Origin: an uncultured Clostridia bacterium
GTDB lineage: Bacteria; Bacillota; Clostridia; Peptostreptococcales; Anaerovoracaceae
Assembly (NCBI GenBank): GCA_934255435.1
Contig: CAKQNZ010000137.1
Location: forward strand, 1-5,482
Length of the DNA stretch: 5,482 nucleotides
Direction of reading: 5' to 3'
Shown piece by piece: positions 1 to 3,470 of this stretch (the first letter of the stretch is position 1; every line of letters begins with the position of its first letter). The notes under the pieces were generated by a model. That model searched no databases. It was not told where the DNA came from and was given only the letters and a program-made list of their open reading frames with translations. The position numbers and the translations under genes were made by a program.

Positions 1-722
1 ATGTCCATCTGGTCCGCTGTTTCGTCGATGGCGTCGTTTATCTCTTCTTCAGAGTCGAGACCTTCTGCAACGACCTTGTCTTTTACGGCTCCCACAAGGT
101 TGCCGGCTGCTTCCTGGTCTCCGAGGCTTTCACCAAGATCACTCGTTGTAACAAGTTCCTGCGTCGCCGCTTCGACACTCTCTTCCGCAGTGTCTTTGCC
201 TGTCATTGTGTCGTATGCCTTGATGGCTCCCACCAGACCTGCAGTACCTGAAACGCTGAAAGGACCAACGACTGTAACGTCTGCATCTTCAAGACCGGCT
301 GTAGCCAGTGCGTTCTGATACATCGTGTCGGTGCAGTACGATATGTTCTGCGTCGTCACATTGATACCGTTGCCCTTGTCTTTGTTCACCACCTTTACGG
401 ATGATATTGCACGGTTGCCGATGACGCTGCTGCTGATATATGAGTCGAGGTATTCATGCTCTTCCTGGTTCGTTACGTTTATCACAGTACATTCCTTGAG
501 ATCTGCTTCCGTCAGTCCCAGAAGATTCAGCACTGTAGCTCGTTCACTTGAGGAAAGACTTGCGCCCAGTGCCACATATGTGTCCGACAGATCCCCGGTG
601 GAATCTGCACTGACTGCTGCCGGTGAAGCTATGACCCCTACGGCCATCAGTACTGCCAGACACAGTGATATTATCCTGCGTTTTTTGCGTGATCCGTTCT
701 TTTTATCTGATGTAAATTTCAT
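1..722 (-). CDS. DUF1002 (YpuA-like) exported protein, C-terminus cut by window edge
   Basis: The reading frame is open from the ATG at 722 to the left edge, giving 240 residues with no stop. Residues 1-39 form a signal peptide: a basic start (KKNGSRKKRR), a hydrophobic core around 18-32 and an AVSA|D cleavage site after residue 39. The mature part has the hallmarks I know from DUF1002/YpuA proteins: YVALGASLSSSERATVLNLL near 49-68, the EEHEYL segment near 87-92, KGNGINVTTQNISYC near 116-130, and GPFSVSGTAGLVGAIKAY near 153-170. After residue 175 it becomes acidic and probably helical (many E, D, A and Q). The biochemical role of the family is not established; export across the membrane is all the sequence supports. 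The start is chosen because AGGGGG (728-733) lies five bases upstream and the signal peptide begins there. Roughly the last fifth is probably missing. Family assignment is confident, function unknown. Confidence 0.9.
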   Translation of the reverse strand, partial: MKFTSDKKNGSRKKRRIISLCLAVLMAVGVIASPAAVSADSTGDLSDTYVALGASLSSSERATVLNLLGLTEADLKECTVINVTNQEEHEYLDSYISSSVIGNRAISSVKVVNKDKGNGINVTTQNISYCTDTMYQNALATAGLEDADVTVVGPFSVSGTAGLVGAIKAYDTMTGKDTAEESVEAATQELVTTSDLGESLGDQEAAGNLVGAVKDKVVAEGLDSEEEINDAIDETADQMD

Positions 723-763
723 AATTGCCCCCTGTCTTGTTTTGAAAAAAGGTCTTTTTCTGC

Positions 764-793
764 ATTTTACACTGTAATGATAACCGCTGTCTG
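764..793 (-). promoter_or_regulatory. Candidate promoter of the DUF1002 gene
   Basis: On the minus strand a CAGACA box (788-793) is followed after 18 bases by TAAAAT (764-769). The -10 box is 5/6 to consensus; the -35 box is only 4/6 and the spacing is one base long. It lies about 40 bases upstream of the start codon, a plausible distance. No better pair is visible between this gene and the next one upstream. Inferred from sequence match only. Confidence 0.35.
767..777. promoter_or_regulatory. 11-base palindrome TTACACTGTAA overlapping the candidate -10 box
   Basis: TTACA and TGTAA are perfect inverted half-sites separated by one base and overlap the proposed -10 box of the DUF1002 promoter. 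The TACA/TGTA arrangement resembles operators of winged-helix repressors such as the CopY/BlaI family, but those usually have different spacing, so no regulator is assigned. It may be chance in AT-rich DNA. Confidence 0.25.
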
Positions 794-881
794 CGAATAT
801 CCTGCGATGCTGTCATGAAAATCATGTGAAGTCCTGGATCTGGCGATGCCTCGACCAGCTGTGCAAATTCCACCGAGATAT

Positions 882-917
882 CAGATATCCTGCCGGCAGA
901 AGTCGTCCGGATATCTG
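882..917. repeat. Perfect 9-base inverted repeat with 18-base loop
   Basis: CAGATATCC (882-890) and GGATATCTG (909-917) are exact reverse complements. The loop contains its own small palindrome, TGCCGGCA. No clear T-run follows on the minus strand, so it is not an obvious terminator for the oxidoreductase transcript. It could be an operator or an RNA hairpin upstream of the DUF1002 gene. Function unknown. Confidence 0.45.
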
Positions 918-1004
918 TTTTCCAGGCACTGCCTCTATGTCCTTCTCATCAGTTCATGATTTTGGGTCTGCTGCTGCAAGGCTTTGCAATAGCTCCTGTG
1001 ACTT

Positions 1005-1049
1005 GAAAAGTTACTGACACAGATCCGGCTTTCCCTTATGATCTGTCAG
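1005..1049 (-). terminator. Weak candidate terminator after the oxidoreductase gene
   Basis: On the minus strand CTGACAGATC (from 1040-1049) pairs with GATCTGTGTCAG (from 1014-1025) through ten base pairs with a two-base bulge and a 14-base loop. It is followed by TAACTTTTC, a short broken T-run. It starts about 50 bases past the oxidoreductase stop codon. The stem is convincing, the T-run poor, so termination here is a guess. Confidence 0.35.
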
Positions 1050-1099
1050 ATGTACTTCCTGCAACAGACACAGCACCGATCACCGTATGCAAAGCTAAC

Positions 1100-1666
1100 C
1101 TATTTCGCAAGATCTCGATCTATCTGCGTTTCTGTTTCCCTGAGTATGGCTTCCACGTCCATGCCGTCTACATCCAGGTTCTCGGCTCTGAAGCAGATAT
1201 TTTCAGTGATGCCATAGAAATTTTCTGCCAGCGCTTTTATATATGGAAATCCGAAATCTACAGCTATCGGACCGCCTGCCGTGGTGACGAATATCAGCTT
1301 CTTTGCTTTGCAATGGCCTACGGAGCGACCATTATCGTCGTAACCGAAAGTCACGCCTGTCACCGATATCAGCTCGATGTATGTTCTGAGCAGTGCGGGG
1401 AAAGACATTTCCCAGTACGGTGCTGCGATGACGATCTCATCGGCTTCTGCAAACTGTCTGGCATATCTGAACATCGGGTCGTCGAAGCTGCCCTGCTGGC
1501 TGAGTCTGTCCCGCTCTTCCAGCAAATCATGATCCAGCGGCTTAAGGTCTTCCTTTTCGAGGCAAAGCTCGGTCACGTCACCGTCAAGCCTGCTGAGAAC
1601 GTGATCCGCCAGCCTCTTTGTCCTTGAATTATCTCTGACACATGCGTTTATAAATAAAATCTTCAT
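1100..1666 (-). CDS. NAD(P)H-dependent FMN oxidoreductase, flavodoxin-like fold
   Basis: A 188-residue cytoplasmic protein of the flavodoxin_2/NQO1-AzoR type, which moves electrons from NAD(P)H through FMN to quinones, azo or nitro compounds; the substrate cannot be told from sequence. Seen: the first beta strand MKILFINAC and the phosphate-binding loop RDNSRTKRLA (11-20); the flavin-contacting stretch AAPYWEMSFPALLRTYIELI (81-100), which parallels the PMYNFGIPSxLKxYIDxI region of azoreductases; GVTFGYDDNG (104-113), which often precedes the next strand; and VTTAGGP (127-133), matching the family's TTSGG loop. Length fits the family (about 180-210). The start at 1666 is chosen because GGAAGGAG (1673-1680) sits six bases upstream and the family begins with this strand. 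The frame stays open upstream to an ATG at 1816, but that ATG falls at or near the predicted transcription start. The gene appears monocistronic with its own promoter. Confidence 0.9.
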   Translation of the reverse strand: MKILFINACVRDNSRTKRLADHVLSRLDGDVTELCLEKEDLKPLDHDLLEERDRLSQQGSFDDPMFRYARQFAEADEIVIAAPYWEMSFPALLRTYIELISVTGVTFGYDDNGRSVGHCKAKKLIFVTTAGGPIAVDFGFPYIKALAENFYGITENICFRAENLDVDGMDVEAILRETETQIDRDLAK

Positions 1667-1672
1667 CGTTAT

Positions 1673-1680
1673 CTCCTTCC
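1673..1680 (-). promoter_or_regulatory. Ribosome binding site that fixes the oxidoreductase start
   Basis: GGAAGGAG lies six bases before the ATG at 1666. The in-frame upstream ATG codons at 1816 and 1804 lack a comparable site, so this decides the start. Confidence 0.85.
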
Positions 1681-1719
1681 GTGCAGCATGATCCTGCGGT
1701 CTGCCGCCGCATAAAGTCT

Positions 1720-1736
1720 CGCAACTGCCAGTTGCG
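1720..1736 (-). promoter_or_regulatory. Perfect leader hairpin upstream of the oxidoreductase gene
   Basis: CGCAACT (1720-1726) and AGTTGCG (1730-1736) form a perfect seven-base stem with a three-base loop inside the transcribed leader. The stem ends about 40 bases before the ribosome binding site. It is symmetric enough to be either an RNA hairpin or a repressor binding site downstream of the promoter. No T-run follows, so it is unlikely to be an attenuator on its own. Function is inferred only from position. Confidence 0.45.
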
Positions 1737-1818
1737 GGCAAATAACCGCTGCAGATCTGTATATCCTCTGCTGCTGTTTGTTCTACTGTTTCTACGGCTG
1801 TCATCCGTTCTTCCATCT

Positions 1819-1847
1819 ATCATACACAAATATCCCGGAAATTTCAA
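1819..1847 (-). promoter_or_regulatory. Sigma-A-type promoter of the oxidoreductase gene
   Basis: On the minus strand TTGAAA (1842-1847) is followed after exactly 17 bases by TATGAT (1819-1824). Each box matches five of six consensus positions. Transcription would start near 1811-1813, giving a leader of about 145 bases before the ATG at 1666. This is the best promoter in the window. Confidence 0.75.
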
Positions 1848-1867
1848 TTATATACAGGAAGAAGCAT

Positions 1868-1897
1868 GATCCCGCTGCAGCCTGCGGTATAGGGATC
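1868..1897. repeat. Inverted repeat GATCCC/GGGATC just upstream of the oxidoreductase promoter
   Basis: GATCCC (1868-1873) and GGGATC (1892-1897) flank an inner CCGC/GCGG pair and a GCTGCAGC palindrome. It ends about 20 bases upstream of the -35 box, where an activator or repressor could bind. No T-run follows, so it is not a terminator. Function is inferred from position only. Confidence 0.35.
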
Positions 1898-1991
1898 CCC
1901 AAAAGCAGACACAGCCGCATGAGAAACGATAGTGAATGATGTGGATTTGCCCGGAGAACCGCAGGCGATCCGCTCGGCAAAACGGACAGCA

Positions 1992-2009
1992 AACAGGCAG
2001 CAGCCTGTT
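1992..2009. repeat. Perfect 7-base inverted repeat AACAGGC/GCCTGTT
   Basis: The arms at 1992-1998 and 2003-2009 pair perfectly around a four-base loop. On the minus strand a short TTTGC follows. It may be a back-up terminator for read-through from the surface operon, but the T-run is too short to say so. Confidence 0.4.
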
Positions 2010-2014
2010 GGAGC

Positions 2015-2039
2015 GTAAGCGTTGGTGGCTTACCGCCAC
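2015..2039. repeat. Two overlapping, mutually exclusive small hairpins
   Basis: GTAAGC (2015-2020) can pair with GCTTAC (2028-2033), or GTGGC (2025-2029) can pair with GCCAC (2035-2039). The two structures compete for bases 2028-2029 and neighbouring loop bases. Both are short and could be chance. Confidence 0.3.
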
Positions 2040-2085
2040 TGCTTACACTTTTTCCACGTTCCGGAATCGCTTACTCACACCACGC

Positions 2086-2111
2086 AAAAATACTGCCGGA
2101 GATCCCGGCAG
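2086..2111 (-). terminator. Intrinsic terminator of the surface operon
   Basis: On the minus strand CTGCCGG (2105-2111) pairs perfectly with CCGGCAG (2093-2099) around a five-base loop, followed by TATTTTTG. It sits about 35 bases past the stop codon of the anchored protein, where the operon should end. On the plus strand the same stem is followed by CATCTTTTC, so weak bidirectional action is possible. Confidence 0.85.
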
Positions 2112-2145
2112 CATCTTTTCTTCCAATATATACTCGTTCGCTTTT

Positions 2146-2859
2146 TTACGACTTCCTGCGTCTTGAGATCACGACTGCGGCTGCTCCTGCCAGTGCCGCT
2201 GCTGCGATGATGACATACACGAACATACGGCTGTCATCACCTGTCCGGGTCATGCTGCCTGTGCCGGTTCCACCCGTCTCCCCTGAATCGACAGGGTATT
2301 CTTCGGCCATGAACTGCCAGTCGAGTGCTCCGATGCGTTCCTGAAAGTCATTGCTCATGGAAAGCGGGACGTCAAGCTTCACATCCAGATCCACATCAGC
2401 GCCTGAATAGAATGTCCCCAGGCAGACCCAGTCCTCCAGACCGTCTTTCTGATCTGCCGGTGCTTCAAAAAGTTTCGTTTTCTGCTGAAGATCCACCCTC
2501 AGCGTCATTTCCCTGAGGAGCTCTGCCGAGTCGGTCCGGCTGACGATCTCCTCGCCATTTTCACTGCGAAGCTCAGCAGGCCCCAGCGCCCTTATGTAAA
2601 GTTTCACCTTTACCTTCTTCGATGCGTCGTTTCTCACATTTATTGTCTGCGTCAGCGTATCTCCGGGCATCACGCCCTTGAAATCCGTGAAAAGATCTGT
2701 AGGCGGCCAGTCGCTTCCCGGCTGGAAAACGAACTTTTCCGCATTGCCTTTGTATGTTACTTTTGCCGGACTGCCAGCTGCTGAAACTGTCACGGTCATA
2801 CTGCATATCAGCATCAGAACGAGGGCAAGAGACGCAATATTTTTCATTGTTTTTCTCAT
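2146..2859 (-). CDS. Exported, probably sortase-anchored protein with TasA/camelysin-like segment
   Basis: A 237-residue protein, likely the wall-bound component of the fibre operon. Residues 1-27 are an ordinary signal peptide (MRKTMKN, hydrophobic core, VSA|AG). The mature part holds FVFQPGSDWPPTDLFTDFKG (43-62) and VMPGDTLTQTINVRNDASKKVKVKLYIRALG (63-93). This motif set is familiar from clostridial sortase-substrate proteins found beside TasA-like genes, and it resembles the strand pair of the preceding gene product. After a Gly/Thr-rich linker (193-202) comes MTRTGDDS (203-210), a hydrophobic span (212-231) and the basic tail RRRKS. This has the shape of a sortase signal, but the usual LP of LPxTG is MT. 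Without sortase action it would still be a C-terminal membrane anchor. It has one cysteine in the mature chain (C146). GGGAGGT lies six bases before the ATG. Anchor type is inferred. Confidence 0.85.
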   Translation of the reverse strand: MRKTMKNIASLALVLMLICSMTVTVSAAGSPAKVTYKGNAEKFVFQPGSDWPPTDLFTDFKGVMPGDTLTQTINVRNDASKKVKVKLYIRALGPAELRSENGEEIVSRTDSAELLREMTLRVDLQQKTKLFEAPADQKDGLEDWVCLGTFYSGADVDLDVKLDVPLSMSNDFQERIGALDWQFMAEEYPVDSGETGGTGTGSMTRTGDDSRMFVYVIIAAAALAGAAAVVISRRRKS

Positions 2860-2865
2860 GACTGC

Positions 2866-2872
2866 ACCTCCC
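2866..2872 (-). promoter_or_regulatory. Ribosome binding site fused to the upstream stop codon
   Basis: The TAG stop of the TasA-like gene (2872-2874) supplies the first G of GGGAGGT, which sits six bases before the next ATG at 2859. The arrangement implies translational coupling and equal expression of shaft-like and anchored proteins. Confidence 0.8.
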
Positions 2873-3453
2873 TAATTCCCTTTGCTGATGGTTTTTCCGT
2901 CAGCGCTGACTGCGACCTGCCACTTCTCTGCCACCACGCCGGAAGGCAGCGACTGTATGGCTTCTGCAATGACCTCCACCACCTGCCTGCCGCCGTCTAC
3001 GTCGCTGTATCCGGAAAGCGTGACACCGCTGTCTCCGATGAGATCTGTCTCCGGAAAACCTCCGGGAGCGACAGGCCTGCTGTAATAGTAAAATCCGTCT
3101 TTTTCGAACCAGCCGTCGCCCGGCGTAAAAGAAGGAACGACTGCCGTACCTCCGATCCTTTCCCCTGCATCATTCACTCTGTATCCCACCAGTCTGACAC
3201 GAAGGAAAGCATCTATATTGCTGGTGTTCTTTACATTGACATTTTTCTTCACAGCACCGTCGAAATCTTCATCGACCTGGCAGGTGACCTGTGCAGGCTC
3301 CATAGCGTTCCTGACCACGGCGGTCCTGTGATTCAGGAACATCAGTGTGCCTGTCGCTGTGATGCAAAGTATCAGCAAAGCAGCCAGCGCCGCCGGCAAA
3401 GCTTTGCGTGAGGCTGTTATCCCGGATATTTTATCTCTTATATACATGAACAT
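2872..3453 (-). CDS. TasA/camelysin-like fibre protein with SipW-dependent-type signal
   Basis: A 193-residue exported protein. A short basic N-terminus leads into a hydrophobic segment (about 18-38) ending ATGTLMFLNHRTAVVRN, the layout of SipW-dependent signals, in which GTLAYLTD-like residues straddle the cut. Cleavage is therefore expected near residues 37-39. The mature start is followed by VTCQVDEDFDGAVKKNVNVKN (from 56) and NIDAFLRVRLVGY (79-91), the strand motif shared by TasA/CalY-type proteins that form biofilm fibres. An aromatic patch, WFEKDGFYYYSRPVAPG (115-131), and a C-terminal half ending KWQVAVSADGKTISKGN complete it. No sorting signal is present, so the protein must be held by assembly with partners. 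The first of two close ATG codons is chosen: AAAGGAGG lies nine bases upstream of it. C58 is the only cysteine after the signal. No SipW-like peptidase gene is in the window; one would be expected upstream. Fibre formation is inferred from family. Confidence 0.85.
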   Translation of the reverse strand: MFMYIRDKISGITASRKALPAALAALLILCITATGTLMFLNHRTAVVRNAMEPAQVTCQVDEDFDGAVKKNVNVKNTSNIDAFLRVRLVGYRVNDAGERIGGTAVVPSFTPGDGWFEKDGFYYYSRPVAPGGFPETDLIGDSGVTLSGYSDVDGGRQVVEVIAEAIQSLPSGVVAEKWQVAVSADGKTISKGN

Positions 3454-3462
3454 CTGTACCAG

Positions 3463-3470
3463 CCTCCTTT
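3463..3470 (-). promoter_or_regulatory. Ribosome binding site overlapping the VWA stop codon
   Basis: AAAGGAGG overlaps the last two bases of the VWA gene's TAA stop (3469-3471) and lies nine bases before the ATG at 3453. A strong site in this position couples translation of the TasA-like protein to the adhesin gene and may let it be made in excess. Confidence 0.8.

Larger units (their letters stand above)
723..1099. other. 377-base intergenic region, no supported gene
   Basis: This gap separates the end of the oxidoreductase gene from the start of the DUF1002 gene. It holds the DUF1002 ribosome binding site and candidate promoter at its low end, and two inverted repeats (882-917 and 1014-1049) listed separately. 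A plus-strand open frame at 826-1017 would give a 63-residue Cys/Arg-rich peptide with no ribosome binding site or recognisable domain, so it is not called. I see no RNA gene or gene remnant. Confidence 0.6.
1848..2085. other. Non-coding spacer rich in short inverted repeats
   Basis: This stretch lies between the terminator of the surface operon and the oxidoreductase promoter. Open frames on both strands give Arg/Cys/Trp-rich peptides with no ribosome binding site or domain, so none is called. Besides the repeats listed separately it contains GCTTAC three times (2028, 2041, 2069), the inverse GTAAGC once (2015) and the eight-base palindrome TTCCGGAA (2059-2066). I recognise no known RNA or attachment site. 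Confidence 0.5.

Noticed and set aside
741..761. AT-rich hairpin GAAAAAG/CTTTTTTC as a terminator
   Set aside because: The stem is AT-only, imperfect and falls between the candidate promoter and the start codon of the DUF1002 gene, where a terminator makes little sense.
1..777. Long plus-strand open frames at 1-318 and 325-777
   Set aside because: They are the reverse of the DUF1002 gene, which has a signal peptide, ribosome binding site and family motifs; the plus-strand products are Ser/Thr/Ala-rich and match nothing known.
826..1017. Plus-strand open frame of 63 codons in the intergenic region
   Set aside because: No ribosome binding site, no domain, odd Cys/Arg-rich composition, and no neighbouring plus-strand gene.
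1667..1816. Start of the oxidoreductase at the ATG at 1816 (50 extra residues)
   Set aside because: That ATG coincides with the predicted transcription start, lacks a ribosome binding site, and the extra residues fall outside the family's fold; GGAAGGAG fixes the start at 1666.
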